Shown here piece after piece: positions 25,416 through 34,109 of a stretch of 64,000 nt of DNA; position 1 is the stretch's first letter; each line of letters begins with the position of its first letter. The stretch lies in assembly GCA_013298845.1 (NCBI GenBank), contig JAAFJN010000017.1, positions 1 through 64,000 of the forward strand, given 5' to 3'. Under the pieces are notes generated by a model. It worked only from the letters and a program-made list of their open reading frames with translations, had not been told where the DNA came from and searched no databases. Both the position numbers and the translations under genes were made by a program. Source of the DNA: Chitinophagales bacterium. Its GTDB lineage: Bacteria > Bacteroidota > Bacteroidia > Chitinophagales > Saprospiraceae.

Positions 25416-27878
25416 TTACAACTTTTTAACAACCCGAACCACCACCGGAACCTCGGCGCCGGGTTCAAAAATTTCCAATGAATACACCCCAACCGGCTGC
25501 CCCGCCAAGGTTGTTTGATCCGTCGCCAGGAAGGTTTGTACGACCTGGCCCAACGCATTACGCAGGTGAGCGCGCTCCCAACCTAAACCCGCATTTATGA
25601 CAAAATTATCGGTGGTTGGATTCGGGAAAACGCTGATTTCACCCGATTTCCAGTCAGCGCGCACCATATTGCTAAAGGCAAATTGTTCGTCAACGTCAAC
25701 TTGCCGAAGCCGGTAATAATTGCGCCCCGAAGCCGGGTTTTTATCCCAAAACTGGTAATCCTGCCGCTGCGTACTGTTTCCGGCGGCGGTTAATTCACCC
25801 AATTTTTCAAATACAATGCCGTCGGTGCTGCGCTCCACCTCAAAACGGGCCGCGTGCCGCTCTACCGCCGTAGCCCAGGTCAATTCGATGCCGATATGCG
25901 CCACCGCCCTGCTTTGCAACGCCACCGCGTAAGTAACGGGCAAAGGGGTGGTGCTAATCAATACTTTGCTCGTAAATGGGGCTAAAGTAAGGTTGGTAAC
26001 GCTTTGGTTGTCTAAATTTACAACGTTCGAAAATGTGTACGATGCCGCCGCATTGGTGTTGTTCACCACCAAAAAAGACTGGTCGGTTGGCCAAATCCAA
26101 GTGTAATAACTGCCCACCGAAGCAGCGTCGTAACCAGTCGTGGTGCGCCATTGGGCCATGGTAAACGTTTGGGCATTTGTCCAGAGGTAACGCCCAACTA
26201 ATGGCCCGTAAGGGCTGCACAAATAGTTATTATTGGCGGCAGATAACACATTGTGGTTGTTGTCGTTGGAGGCAATTTCAACTGGAATGGCATCCGGGAG
26301 ATTGGCGTAATACGTGTTGCCCGAGGCCGTATTATCGTAAATGCTTTGGCCCGTCTGCCAATCATAAAAACCCAATCCCTGCTTGCACCGGTAAGTTACA
26401 TTGCCGGTAATGGGACAATTGTGCGCCCCGGCGTTGATAATAATACCGCTGCCCGCCGGAATGTCGTGAACGGTGTTGTTTTCGACCGTGATATTGTACG
26501 CAAAATTGTCAATGTAAATCCCGTTAATGATATTGCCGGGAACGGTGCCGTTGTGGCTGCCCGTCAGGGTGCGGATAATATTGTGTCGAATGATGTTGTT
26601 GTACGACGAATTGTTGCCGCCCCAGGTGTAAATACCGCCGCCATCGTCCATGTTTACCATCGTATTTTCCACCTGATTGCGCTCGATGATGATGCCCGTG
26701 CCGTTAAAACGAATACCCATATTGCCGATATTCGTAATGGTATTATTGCCAATGACACAACCCGCGTTTCCGTTAATCAGCCAAACCCCGCCGGAATAAA
26801 AACTACCCGAAAAACCGGGACGGTGCTGCCCAAACGTCATACCCGCATTCGTGATGCTGTTGTTGGAAAACGTGCTGTTTGCCATATTGGCCAATACCGC
26901 GCCCTGGTAATAACAATCCTTAATGGTGTTGTTTTGGATATAGTTGCCGCTTCCGCTGACAAACAACGCCTGTAAATTGTGTTTAAACACGCAATTTTGG
27001 ATCGTATTGTTGTTCGCCGCACCCATCAGCCGGATGCCTTCTTGCGCGTAATGCTGAAATTCGAGGTTTTGGAAAAGGTTATCCGACCGGTTGTCGTTGC
27101 CCCCAATCCCCAACAAATGTACCGATGCCTCGATATTGCGGTTGTTGGGGTCGGTGCTGCTCATAAAGTACAGGAATTGGGTATTGGCATCGTAAAACCA
27201 TTCGCCCTCGGTATCCAGCAATTCGAGTTTATTGTCGAAATAAAAATTAGCGTTTGCGCCCGCGGCGGCCATTGCCGTGGCCCACTGGACAGTATTTCCC
27301 GATTGCGCGGTGACGATTTGCCGGTTAAGTTGCCAGTCGTACTCCCGCACGCAAACATTGGCGCCCACAAAATTATTACCCGAATTACCAACGGCGGCGC
27401 TGGTCAAACTATTGGTGGTGGCCGCACTCAGGTTCCAGGTGCCCGTGTTCGGGGTTCTCGACAACGTTTGTACTGCGCCGTCGGCGTACAAAAAGTGGAC
27501 CGGATTGGCGACCGTTGTTTTCCAAATATTACCGCTGTGCACCGTCCAGTTGGCAACCGGTTGCGAACCTTTGAGGACCGGCAAGGCGCCTGTACCGTAG
27601 CAATCAAACGTAATACCGTTGTTGTTATACGCGGCAAAAGCAATGGTTCCCCGGAACGTATCACCCCGGCGGAAATACACCCGATCCCCGTCGCTGATGG
27701 TTCCCCAGGTGCCCGACACCCCACCCAGTTGGGCGCTCAGGTGCGCGAGGGTACGCCAGGGTGTGGCCGCCGAAGTGCCGTTATTGCTGTCGTCACCGGC
27801 GTTGGAGAGGTAATAATCAACGGCCCGAACGGGGCTGTACACGAGTAAAAAAGAAACACAGAGGATAAGGAACTTCAT
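25416..27878 (-). CDS. T9SS-secreted right-handed parallel beta-helix protein
   Basis: 820 residues from the ATG at 27878 (MKFLILCVSFLLVYSPVRA), chosen for its signal peptide. Residues about 20-70 match the start seen in many polysaccharide-active beta-helix proteins (YYLSNAGDDSNNGTSAATPW). From about 240 to 560 there are many short NxI/V-type rungs (NTIQNC, NYIQNNTIKDC, CVIGNNTITNIG, NGTGIIIERNQVENT, NITVENNTVHDI), the sign of a parallel beta-helix. A fibronectin-like linker (LTWATAVERHAARFEVERST) precedes the T9SS tail: SVFPNPTTDNFVINAG, LGQVVQTF, VGVYSLEIF, RVVKKL. Possibly a polysaccharide lyase or adhesin; no catalytic residues identified. Confidence 0.85.
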   Translation of the reverse strand: MKFLILCVSFLLVYSPVRAVDYYLSNAGDDSNNGTSAATPWRTLAHLSAQLGGVSGTWGTISDGDRVYFRRGDTFRGTIAFAAYNNNGITFDCYGTGALPVLKGSQPVANWTVHSGNIWKTTVANPVHFLYADGAVQTLSRTPNTGTWNLSAATTNSLTSAAVGNSGNNFVGANVCVREYDWQLNRQIVTAQSGNTVQWATAMAAAGANANFYFDNKLELLDTEGEWFYDANTQFLYFMSSTDPNNRNIEASVHLLGIGGNDNRSDNLFQNLEFQHYAQEGIRLMGAANNNTIQNCVFKHNLQALFVSGSGNYIQNNTIKDCYYQGAVLANMANSTFSNNSITNAGMTFGQHRPGFSGSFYSGGVWLINGNAGCVIGNNTITNIGNMGIRFNGTGIIIERNQVENTMVNMDDGGGIYTWGGNNSSYNNIIRHNIIRTLTGSHNGTVPGNIINGIYIDNFAYNITVENNTVHDIPAGSGIIINAGAHNCPITGNVTYRCKQGLGFYDWQTGQSIYDNTASGNTYYANLPDAIPVEIASNDNNHNVLSAANNNYLCSPYGPLVGRYLWTNAQTFTMAQWRTTTGYDAASVGSYYTWIWPTDQSFLVVNNTNAAASYTFSNVVNLDNQSVTNLTLAPFTSKVLISTTPLPVTYAVALQSRAVAHIGIELTWATAVERHAARFEVERSTDGIVFEKLGELTAAGNSTQRQDYQFWDKNPASGRNYYRLRQVDVDEQFAFSNMVRADWKSGEISVFPNPTTDNFVINAGLGWERAHLRNALGQVVQTFLATDQTTLAGQPVGVYSLEIFEPGAEVPVVVRVVKKL

Positions 27879-27917
27879 GGTTATATAATGATTTGAATGA
27901 TTTTTTGGCAAAGTTAA

Positions 27918-28232
27918 TTACCGTCGCTGATAATCGTACATGGGTTCATAATTAGCCTTTATCGGTCTAAATTGATGGACGACCTTTTCGTATTTGGGTT
28001 TTAATACAAAATCCCCATTTGCGTTAATAAAACCCCATTTGTCATTTATTTTTACGGCTGCAAGGCCATATTTAAACCCATCGGCGTCCTGAAACTGAAA
28101 ATCAGCTGCGACACTGCAATCTTTTTTGATGAATCCAAATTTCCCTTGGTACTTTACCAGAGAGACTACTTTATTCTGGCTTCGACAACCGATAACCAAT
28201 AAAATTACTGTTGTGTAGAATAGTATTTTCAT
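27918..28232 (-). CDS. WG-repeat lipoprotein
   Basis: 104 residues. Signal peptide with lipobox VIGC (C16). Two to three WG-type repeats are recognisable: KYQGKFGFIKKDCSVA, GLAAVKINDKWGFINANGDF and VLKPKYEKVV. Short compared with typical WG-repeat proteins, possibly shortened. Membrane-anchored; role unknown. Upstream of it on the same strand is an orphan T9SS tail fragment. Confidence 0.75.
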   Translation of the reverse strand: MKILFYTTVILLVIGCRSQNKVVSLVKYQGKFGFIKKDCSVAADFQFQDADGFKYGLAAVKINDKWGFINANGDFVLKPKYEKVVHQFRPIKANYEPMYDYQRR

Positions 28233-28258
28233 AATTTTAAGTAATCATTGTGCGGTCC

Positions 28259-28368
28259 CTACCGCTTCACCAATCCCCCCACCAACAACTGGCCATCGGC
28301 CGTTTCCAGCACGATTTGGTAATGACCGTTGGGCCAATTGGAAAGCAACTCAAGCCAGGTACCGGTTT
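28259..28368 (-). pseudogene. Orphan C-terminal T9SS tail fragment
   Basis: Reading the minus strand from 28368 to the stop at 28259-28261 gives KTGTWLELLSNWPNGHYQIV followed by LETADGQLLVGGLVKR and a stop. That is the last half of a type A T9SS sorting domain (W.NG.Y.I.........LVKR) with no gene body attached. The upstream end runs into the 3' end of the DinB-like gene in a different frame. It looks like the leftover terminus of a surface protein removed by deletion. Confidence 0.65.
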
Positions 28369-28871
28369 TTTATAACGTTGATATGGTGCAATATATGCCC
28401 CATCATAATATAACCCAATGCGCGGGCGCTGAAATGATGCGTTACGCCATTGCCTAAAAACTGGCTTTGTTCTTCCGTAACATTTTCAAAAAGCAGCGCG
28501 GAATTACCTCTGACAACGTTAAACTCTTCTAATAAACTATCCATCGTTCGGTGGGTAACATCTATGTTGGCCGCGTACAGATTGTCGTCCATGCTGTACA
28601 AAGGCGTTGTGTTGTCGCCCCGTAAACAAACCAAAGTCCGATAGGCAAATACCCGTTCGGTGTCAATAATGTGCATCAACACTTCTTTGATGGTCCACTT
28701 GTCCAATCCGTATTTATAATTGTGTTTATCCGCCGGGATATGTTTAAAAAACGCGATGGTATCATTGGTGTTTTCCGCGAAAACACTTTTGAAATCGCCG
28801 GATTTAACCAGGTCAATGTAGTTTTGGAAATAGGGGTTATACTCTATTTGTTCCGGTCTTTGCATATTCAT
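28350..28871 (-). CDS. DinB-family protein
   Basis: 173 residues (alternative start at the third codon). Four-helix-bundle DinB/YfiT pattern: KWTIKEVLMHIIDTERVFAY supplies the first metal-ligand His, and GHILHHINVIKNRYL the last His pair, with NTTPLYSMDDNLYAAN between. DinB-like proteins are metal-binding thiol-dependent transferases of varied or unknown substrate, not DNA polymerase IV. The 3' end abuts and slightly overlaps, out of frame, the orphan T9SS tail fragment, marking a probable deletion junction. Confidence 0.88.
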   Translation of the reverse strand: MNMQRPEQIEYNPYFQNYIDLVKSGDFKSVFAENTNDTIAFFKHIPADKHNYKYGLDKWTIKEVLMHIIDTERVFAYRTLVCLRGDNTTPLYSMDDNLYAANIDVTHRTMDSLLEEFNVVRGNSALLFENVTEEQSQFLGNGVTHHFSARALGYIMMGHILHHINVIKNRYLA

Positions 28872-28922
28872 GATGTTGATGTATTCAAGGTAAAATTACT
28901 CTTTTTCTTATATACGCTTACC

Positions 28923-29906
28923 CTATTTCCATTCTCTTTCTTTTTCCAAAACCAAAGGTAAATAGGTAAAATACTGCACTAATCGGGGCGTTTTGCCCTT
29001 ATTCGGCGTTGCGCAATGCGGCAACGCCTGGTGCCAGATCACAAAATCGCCCGCCTTTCCCGCAATCGGAATCGCCTCCAGTATCTGGGGGGCAATAATG
29101 CGGGGGGAAACATCGGGCGCCAACGAATCCAGCCAGTTTTTTATTTCCAGGTGAAAACCAGGTACGCAGTGAAATGCACCGTCATTTTCGCCCGTATCGG
29201 TCAAATATAACAGTCCCTGAAAACGTTCGGGAATGGGTAATGCAAGACTGGTATCCCAGTGTAAACCACTGCCTTTAAAGGGGAAATCGGGCGAATTTGG
29301 TGGATTAAACCCCACTTTATCAATAACTTTATAAATGTTTTTGGTGCCGTACAATTGCTGGTACGCCCGGCGAATTCGTTTGGAAGCGCGAATGGCCCGA
29401 AACGCCCCGTGCTGATGAATCGCCAGCATAATGCCATACAGGTCGCTGTGCGGTTTGTACCAACTTTTTTCATCTTCCAAACTGGCCCCCAAATGCGCCC
29501 AAATGGCCTGGTTGGCTGCCGTAACTTCCGCCGGAGTTACCGCGTTTTTTAGCACGATATAACCGTTTTTACGCCAAAAATCCATTTCTTCGGCGTCAAA
29601 AACGTCGGGAATATTTTCTTCTCTTTCCACTTGTTCGCGCGCCAAGGCCGCCTGCACGTCGTCGGCATTGTTGAGGCCCAAATCATGCGCCATGATCCAT
29701 GCCTCGAAGTCAGCGAACGAAGGTTGCTCGACGAACAAAAACCGAATAACATCTTCCATTCCCAAGCCCAATTGGTGCAAAAAAAAGGTTTCTTCCAGCC
29801 AATTATAGATTTTTAAGGGCTGCTTTTGCACATTACGCAACCATAAATGATACAAAACGGGTGCTTTCAACCGACTTTCGGGGGGGAGTGTTAGTGTTTT
29901 TTCCAT
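28923..29906 (-). CDS. Phytanoyl-CoA dioxygenase (PhyH)-like protein
   Basis: 327 residues from the ATG at 29906 (MEKTLTLPPES); the longer frame adds an unrelated basic leader over the neighbouring gene. The double-stranded beta-helix Fe(II)/2-oxoglutarate site is complete: H216 and D218 in GLHWDTS, H297 in WHQALPHCATPNKG and R308 in TPRLVQYF for the 2-oxoglutarate carboxylate. An N-terminal helical region of about 100 residues precedes the PhyH domain (FWRKNGYIVLKNAVTPAEV). Predicted cytoplasmic oxygenase; substrate unknown. Lies 58 nt downstream of the Rpn-like nuclease gene. Confidence 0.87.
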   Translation of the reverse strand: MEKTLTLPPESRLKAPVLYHLWLRNVQKQPLKIYNWLEETFFLHQLGLGMEDVIRFLFVEQPSFADFEAWIMAHDLGLNNADDVQAALAREQVEREENIPDVFDAEEMDFWRKNGYIVLKNAVTPAEVTAANQAIWAHLGASLEDEKSWYKPHSDLYGIMLAIHQHGAFRAIRASKRIRRAYQQLYGTKNIYKVIDKVGFNPPNSPDFPFKGSGLHWDTSLALPIPERFQGLLYLTDTGENDGAFHCVPGFHLEIKNWLDSLAPDVSPRIIAPQILEAIPIAGKAGDFVIWHQALPHCATPNKGKTPRLVQYFTYLPLVLEKEREWK

Positions 29907-29964
29907 TGTTATTGATGATAAAATAGGCGGCAGGGCCTTCTTTGCCGCTACGCGACGTCGTAAT

Positions 29965-30834
29965 TTATCTATTTTTATAGTTTTCAATGATTTGTGCGAC
30001 TTCCTCCTCCCTTTTCCCGGATATTTTCGCGATTTGCGCGTTGCTAAATCCCGCTTCGTGCATCCCAATAATCATTTCTTCGATCGCCTCTTTTTTCCCT
30101 TCATTTTTTCCCTCTTCACGGGCTTTTTCAGCAACCAATAATTTCTCCTGTACTTCGTCGGCTACTTTAATTTTTATATTATCGTAAGCGATTATTTCGT
30201 CTTTTGTCCATTGATATTTATCGGCTGCTATAAAGGCCGTTTTTAGTCCTTCATCTTCGTTGGCGAACGTTGGAATAAACCGCAAGGCTGCTGCATTTTT
30301 GATAAAAAAAGTCCATTTGTCAATCGGTGTTACCAATTCACTTTCTGTTTTATTAAATTTTGGCAACTCAATAAATGAGAATTGAATATCCGTCAATAAA
30401 TGTTCTTGCGTGGCTTTATTCAATATCAGATGCCGGGTGTGATAATTCGTGTCCGATCCAAAGGGGAAATCCAAAATACCAATAAAATAGGCCGGATGGA
30501 GCAAAGTGTATTGTTCGCCCTCATCAATCTGCATGGAATATTCCCGTGACATGTAATATTGTACCCGTTTGTCAAATCCTTTTTTATCGGCGACCTGCAT
30601 CTCCACGACAAATTTACGGTTTAAATGGTCGGTTGCCCGTACATCAAGTACAGTTGCTTTTTCACCCGCTATGCGTGGGAATTGGTAAGGGTTGACCAAT
30701 GAAACACGCACCACGCGCTCGTCACCTTCCAATTGCAGGGCGGCATTCAGAAAAGAGATGAGCGGCGCCGTTTTTTGTTCGTTACCGAATATCTTGCGGA
30801 ACGCGATGTCGTTTTTAATATCTGCGAAGTCCAT
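29965..30834 (-). CDS. Rpn/PDDEXK-family nuclease (transposase-like) protein
   Basis: 289 residues. Opens with NDIAFRKIFGNEQKTAPLIS, the usual start of the PD-(D/E)XK family transposase/Rpn group. The catalytic core is LDVRATDHLNRKFVVEMQV (D...ExQ), followed by RVQYYMSREYSMQIDEGEQY and HPAYFIGILDF. The C-terminus is a charged coiled segment (EKAREEGKNEGKKEAIEEM) and a short helix-turn-helix-like end (AGFSNAQIAKISGKREEEV). Families of this type promote RecA-independent recombination or are domesticated. No inverted repeats were found around it, so it is not part of an obvious insertion sequence. Confidence 0.88.
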   Translation of the reverse strand: MDFADIKNDIAFRKIFGNEQKTAPLISFLNAALQLEGDERVVRVSLVNPYQFPRIAGEKATVLDVRATDHLNRKFVVEMQVADKKGFDKRVQYYMSREYSMQIDEGEQYTLLHPAYFIGILDFPFGSDTNYHTRHLILNKATQEHLLTDIQFSFIELPKFNKTESELVTPIDKWTFFIKNAAALRFIPTFANEDEGLKTAFIAADKYQWTKDEIIAYDNIKIKVADEVQEKLLVAEKAREEGKNEGKKEAIEEMIIGMHEAGFSNAQIAKISGKREEEVAQIIENYKNR

Positions 30835-30870
30835 AACTTAGATTTTGCCACAAAAATAGGAAAAAAATAT

Positions 30871-30944
30871 TGTCCGAATCATGATTTAGCGGATTTTAGG
30901 AGGTGCAGAATTTTTGAACGTACTCTTTGTCAGAACCAGGACTT
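30871..30944. repeat. Degenerate direct repeat pair in intergenic DNA
   Basis: Two 17-nt direct repeats, TGTCCGAATCATGATTT (30871-30887) and TGTCAGAACCAGGACTT (30928-30944), differ at four positions. They resemble the dispersed 'TGTC.GAATCA.GATT' sequences frequent in Bacteroidota intergenic DNA. This fills much of the 215-nt divergent gap between the Rpn-like gene and the CsgG-like gene; nothing else is evident there. Confidence 0.45.
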
Positions 30945-31049
30945 ACATGTAATTAAGGCATTATTTAAACTACTGAAAATTCACTAAAAAGCAGTTTCTT
31001 TTTACGGCCACTTTTGTGCCATTATTTCACACAAAAATGAATCAGCACC

Positions 31050-32165
31050 ATGAAAAAAGTACCCGTACTCTTCTTCTTACTTGCATTCAACGTATATGTT
31101 GCAAGTGCTCAAACCTTCACCGAAAACCCCAAAAGCAAGGTGGCCGTCTTGCACGTAGATACCAAAGGATTAACCCTTGATCCGGTTCAGGCCGGTGATT
31201 TAATGCGGCTTGAATTGGACAAATTAGGCTTATTTGAAGTCATGGATCGCTACGACGTTGCTTATATTATTGAAAAAGAGGCCCTGAAAATCGAAAATTG
31301 TTACGGTAAAATCTGTTTGGTCGAAACCGGCCGAAGCCTAAAAGTGGATAAAATGCTCACGGGTACCATCGAGTTGATTGGGGATAATATTATCGTTTCG
31401 ATCCGCCTGATTGACATTGGGAAGCAGGAAGTGGAAAAAAGCCAGGTCATTCAATACCTCAACCTGCGAAACCAACTTCCGCTGATGGTAGCCACGACCC
31501 TGCAAAAAATGTTTGCCCTGCCGTTCGATACCGACGTGGAGACCAAACTCACCAAACCCAATGATTATGAAAACGCCATCAATGTGCCCGAAACCGGCCG
31601 CCTCAACCTTTCCGGGCCGCGCATGGGTACCACCATATTTTCGGGCGAAAACACCCAAATCATCCGTTCGCCCCGCAGCCAGGGTGGTTTGGATGCGGAG
31701 CCGATCATGTTCCAATTTGGGTACCAATTTGAAACGGCTTACCTCAACCAAGGCGGTTTACAGGCGCTTTTTGAATTTATCCCGGTGATTACCGGACTTG
31801 ACCAAGGGTTATTTATTCCCAGCGTGAGTGTTTTGCACGGCATCCGCAGCAATCGAAACGGTTTGGAATTTGCTTTTGGCCCGGTCGTATCGGCCAGCCA
31901 ACGGGCCGAAGGTTTTTTTGATGATGCAGGTAAATGGAATAATTTATCCGTCTGGAAAACCAATAACCCGGACCAGAATCCGCCCGCCGAAACAACCATC
32001 CGGCTGGATAGTCGGGGAGATTACGCCCTGAACAGCAATTTTGTATTTGCCGCCGGTAAATCCTTCAAAAGCGGCCGGATGAACATTCCCGTGAACGTAT
32101 TTTATATCCCTGGGCGCGGCGGTGCGCGGTTTGGGGTGTCGGTGGGGTTTAATGGGAGAGGATAG
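31050..32165 (+). CDS. Periplasmic/outer-membrane protein with CsgG/DUF2380-like N-terminal domain
   Basis: 371 residues. Signal peptide MKKVPVLFFLLAFNVYVASA. Residues about 28-155 follow the CsgG-like/DUF2380-like pattern: KVAVLHVDTKGL, LMRLELDKLGLFEVMDRYDV, the paired-Cys element NCYGKICLVETGRSLKVDKM and LTGTIELIGDNIIVSIRLID. In this group the domain builds periplasmic or pore-lining assemblies. From about 215 the chain is beta-rich with aromatic girdles (FQFGYQFETAYLNQGGLQAL, LEFAFGPVVSASQ, RFGVSVGFNGRG), resembling a small outer-membrane barrel. No lipobox. Function unknown. Confidence 0.65.
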   Translation: MKKVPVLFFLLAFNVYVASAQTFTENPKSKVAVLHVDTKGLTLDPVQAGDLMRLELDKLGLFEVMDRYDVAYIIEKEALKIENCYGKICLVETGRSLKVDKMLTGTIELIGDNIIVSIRLIDIGKQEVEKSQVIQYLNLRNQLPLMVATTLQKMFALPFDTDVETKLTKPNDYENAINVPETGRLNLSGPRMGTTIFSGENTQIIRSPRSQGGLDAEPIMFQFGYQFETAYLNQGGLQALFEFIPVITGLDQGLFIPSVSVLHGIRSNRNGLEFAFGPVVSASQRAEGFFDDAGKWNNLSVWKTNNPDQNPPAETTIRLDSRGDYALNSNFVFAAGKSFKSGRMNIPVNVFYIPGRGGARFGVSVGFNGRG

Positions 32166-32176
32166 GCAGTAACAGG

Positions 32177-32232
32177 AGGCTGTCTCATAAGCCAGATTTC
32201 GAACACCGAAGTATCTGTTTGTGAGACAGCCT
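32177..32232. repeat. Perfect 11-bp inverted repeat between convergent genes (terminator or MITE-like)
   Basis: AGGCTGTCTCA (32177-32187) and TGAGACAGCCT (32222-32232) are exact reverse complements with a 34-nt loop. The arm sequence resembles terminal repeats of some insertion sequences (GGCTGTCTCATAA-type ends), and there is no T-run on either side, so a mini-transposon remnant is as likely as a bidirectional terminator. Confidence 0.5.
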
Positions 32233-32260
32233 TAATGTTGTTTTATGCCGACCCGCGATT

Positions 32261-33868
32261 TTATGAAGTCTGCTGGTTGGATATTTTAATGGCTTTTAAT
32301 AGCAGCGCAATTTTCATGTACTTTGAGTTTGGGATGTCAAAATATTCGTACATGCGCCGGAGGGAAGACCCAATACCATCTACGCTCATATAGGCTCTTT
32401 CGGCCAGGTCCTTGTTTGAAATAACGGGGTCATCAAGCAATATATTCAAGACATTCCAGTCGGTTTCGTTTATTTTTTTTTCAATGGCCGTTTCTAATTT
32501 TTCTTTGTTTAAATCGCCGTTTTTGTCCATACCCACTACTTTTCCGGCCTGTTTTTTTAGCGCATCCAACTCGTTCAGCAATTCTTCGGTTTTTAGTTGT
32601 TCACGGGTGATTTTCGTCCTGCTGTAATACATCAAAGCGCCAATCAGGATAATACTCAGAAGCAGTATGCCCACCAGTTTATTTCGATGGTTGGCCCGTA
32701 ATACGGATTGGTTTATTGTACTTTCGACCTCTTTTTTTAGCAGTTTGTCGTTATACTCTTTTTCGATAACCTGGCGCATGACATCAATTTTAAGTTTTTG
32801 GGTCGCCGCACTATCCGAATACATTTTGTGCTTTTCGTACATTTCCAAGGACTTATCGTACTTGCCCTGACTTTTATAACAATTGTACAATAGTTCAAAC
32901 AAGTCAGATTTTATGGAATGCGGAATCTCTTCCTTCAATTGTACGAGTAAATTTTCCGCTTTTTGCGCGGCCGCATTTACGTCATCATCCAGACTCAGTT
33001 TGGCATCAAAAATTAATCGTTCGAAGATGAATGCCTGGTTATTTAAGGCTCTACTTATTTGCAGGCTTTCATCTAAATACAATTTTGAATTGTATTGATC
33101 GCCTTTTTTCAGGCACGTTTTGGCCAATACAAAAAGAGCGTCGGCTTTTGTGGATTGATTATTATCTTTTTCAAGCAAGATGATGGATTCCTTGCCACTA
33201 CTCAAGGCTAAATCTAATTTATCCTGATGATAATACGCAAGGCTCATGCCCGCCAAAGGAGGCCCGGCGGCATTCAACTTATCAATGGATTCGTATATCG
33301 CCAGGGATTGTTGGAAGTGGTTCAATGCCAAATCATAACCTTCTAAATTGAGTAATTGGATGCCAATATTGTTCAGTGCCAGCGCTTCATATTCGCGGTT
33401 GCCGGTTTTTCTAAACAGATCCAAACCCTTATGGTAATAATTGATGGCATCCTTGTACTGGCCTTCCGCACTCAAAATATTGGCCAGATTGACGTAATAG
33501 GTAACGAGGTTGATCTCATCGTGCAGACTTTCTAACACTGTAATAGCCCGCTTCAGCGCTTGCATGGAGTTTTTAATGTCTCCCGTTAGAAAATAGGCAT
33601 AAGATCTTTCGTTTAATGCATGGGCAATCTCTTTTGGGTTGTTGATGTTGACCGCCAATTGTTCATGCAAAAATGTCAGTTTCAGCACATCTTCAGGTTT
33701 TGCATACGTCTGGTTCTTGTAATAGGCATTGATTGCTTTTAATCGAATAGAATCTGATAATAATTCATTCTTCCATAGTGAGGTCAACGTATCTTGTCCT
33801 GGGCTGCTGGAGGGCAAGAGCATGATAACTGCTGCTATTAAAATCAGCCTCAAGGCTATCTGTCTCAT
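32261..33868 (-). CDS. TPR-transmembrane-HTH regulatory protein
   Basis: 535 residues from the ATG at 33868 (MRQIALRLILIAAVIMLLPS). After the signal/anchor sequence come about eight TPR-like repeats (for example NEYEALALNN-type units: EALALNNIGIQLLNLEGYDL, NHFQQSLAIYESI), a coiled segment, one transmembrane helix (LVGILLLSIILIGALMYYS, about 410-430), a cytoplasmic coiled coil and a C-terminal helix-turn-helix (DPVISNKDLAERAYMSVDGI). This periplasmic-sensor/one-TM/cytosolic-DNA-binding plan is typical of Bacteroidota one-component regulators with LuxR-like ends. Divergent from the FG-GAP surface-protein gene, which it may control. Confidence 0.82.
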   Translation of the reverse strand: MRQIALRLILIAAVIMLLPSSSPGQDTLTSLWKNELLSDSIRLKAINAYYKNQTYAKPEDVLKLTFLHEQLAVNINNPKEIAHALNERSYAYFLTGDIKNSMQALKRAITVLESLHDEINLVTYYVNLANILSAEGQYKDAINYYHKGLDLFRKTGNREYEALALNNIGIQLLNLEGYDLALNHFQQSLAIYESIDKLNAAGPPLAGMSLAYYHQDKLDLALSSGKESIILLEKDNNQSTKADALFVLAKTCLKKGDQYNSKLYLDESLQISRALNNQAFIFERLIFDAKLSLDDDVNAAAQKAENLLVQLKEEIPHSIKSDLFELLYNCYKSQGKYDKSLEMYEKHKMYSDSAATQKLKIDVMRQVIEKEYNDKLLKKEVESTINQSVLRANHRNKLVGILLLSIILIGALMYYSRTKITREQLKTEELLNELDALKKQAGKVVGMDKNGDLNKEKLETAIEKKINETDWNVLNILLDDPVISNKDLAERAYMSVDGIGSSLRRMYEYFDIPNSKYMKIALLLKAIKISNQQTS

Positions 33869-33992
33869 TTGTATAGACTTAATGTTGAAAATTTTTTGAT
33901 GCACTTCCTGGCCTGCGTTTGAACGTTAGGACAAAGTTATGAAATAATCCGAACACCAAATAAGGATCAAGGGCAAAAGGGATGCTGATGGC

Positions 33993-34010
33993 TTCACGCC
34001 TACGCGTGAA
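33993..34010. promoter_or_regulatory. Palindrome in divergent promoter region (candidate operator)
   Basis: TTCACGC (33993-33999) and GCGTGAA (34004-34010) form a perfect 7-bp palindrome around CTAC; a third half-site TTCACG occurs shortly after (34020-34025). It lies between the TPR-HTH regulator start (33868) and the FG-GAP gene start (34110), a reasonable operator position. It could also just be a small hairpin. Confidence 0.45.
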
Positions 34011-34058
34011 AATGCTTGTTTCACGATTATGAGTGATGATACATCCGGCTCCGGGCGA

Positions 34059-34066
34059 TAGTTTTG
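34059..34066 (+). promoter_or_regulatory. -7 element for the FG-GAP gene
   Basis: TAGTTTTG matches TAnnTTTG, 43 nt before the ATG at 34110 and about 50 nt after the palindrome at 33993-34010. No TTTG at the standard -33 spacing, which would fit an activator-dependent promoter. Confidence 0.4.
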
Positions 34067-34109
34067 TATCAACATGTTATTTAAACAAAAATTGCCATCG
34101 GGTGAAGAA

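Noticed and set aside
28350-28871. DNA polymerase IV (dinB)
   Set aside because: The DinB here is the metal-binding four-helix-bundle family, unrelated to the polymerase despite the name.
29907-30068. Extended N-terminus of the PhyH-like protein
   Set aside because: The extra 54 residues are basic, non-conserved and overlap the Rpn-like gene; the ATG at 29906 fits the family.
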